Source of the DNA: Oscillospiraceae bacterium
GTDB taxonomy: Bacteria > Bacillota > Clostridia > Oscillospirales > Oscillospiraceae
DNA length: 7,914 bases
Assembly (NCBI GenBank): GCA_902802215.1
Contig: CADCLH010000098.1
Location: 1-7,914, forward strand
Direction: 5' to 3'
Shown: in pieces, positions 6,053 to 7,914 of the stretch
How the letters are laid out: every line of letters starts with the position of its first letter
How positions within the stretch are numbered: the stretch's first letter is position 1
Made by a program: the position numbers and the translations under genes
Notes under the pieces: model-generated
Database searches by the model: none
What the model was told of the DNA's origin: nothing
What the model saw: only the letters and a program-made list of their open reading frames with translations

Positions 6053-7914
<1,862 letters not shown>

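Overview
The window reads as chromosomal DNA of a high-GC anaerobic Firmicute, most likely a gut member of the Oscillospirales (Oscillospiraceae-like). This is an inference from GC-rich codon use, strong GGAGG-type ribosome binding sites, sigma-A-like promoters (TTGACT-17-TATAAT, TTCACA-17-TATACT), Clostridia-style lipoproteins and the CadA/ZntA-type metal ATPase. I cannot name a species. No RNA genes, insertion sequences, CRISPR arrays or phage genes are visible. Every gap between genes is under 300 bases.

Layout. (1) 1-944, minus strand: gap, glyceraldehyde-3-phosphate dehydrogenase, cut off by the left edge near its C-terminus. (2) 1159-2217, plus: a soluble PAS-like plus HATPase protein of histidine-kinase type whose H-box histidine is replaced by tyrosine. 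It diverges from gap across a 214-bp promoter region. (3) 2279-2794, minus: a small lipoprotein of unknown function, convergent with the kinase-like gene and sharing a strong bidirectional terminator. (4) 3017-4884, plus: hflK-hflC, a two-gene SPFH membrane-protease-modulator operon with an ATGA overlap. It diverges from the lipoprotein gene across a 222-bp region that holds two opposed promoters and several dyads. (5) 4944-5681, minus: an unusual regulator with an ArsR/SmtB winged helix at the N-terminus and a complete AraC-type DNA-binding domain at the C-terminus. It converges on hflC across a second shared terminator. (6) 5830-6048 and 6053-end, plus: a 72-residue free-standing HMA metal-binding protein, then a ZntA/CadA-type Zn/Cd/Pb P1B-ATPase that lacks the usual N-terminal HMA domain and is cut by the right edge a few residues before its expected end.

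The most interesting unit is 4944-7914, a metal-efflux module. Its ATPase is split from its HMA domain. Its divergent regulator fuses two DNA-binding families. The 148-bp control region holds two opposed promoters whose -10 boxes overlap by four bases, a TTAA-type dyad touching both promoters, a 6-1-6 dyad, and an 11-bp direct repeat with a 21-bp period. The regulator has lost the canonical alpha-5 histidine ligands and half of the CxC motif of SmtB/CadC sensors, so its signal may not be sensed in the textbook way. Other points of note are the His-less kinase, a GAPDH lacking the NAD-specificity aspartate, and paired dyads between the lipoprotein and hflK promoters.
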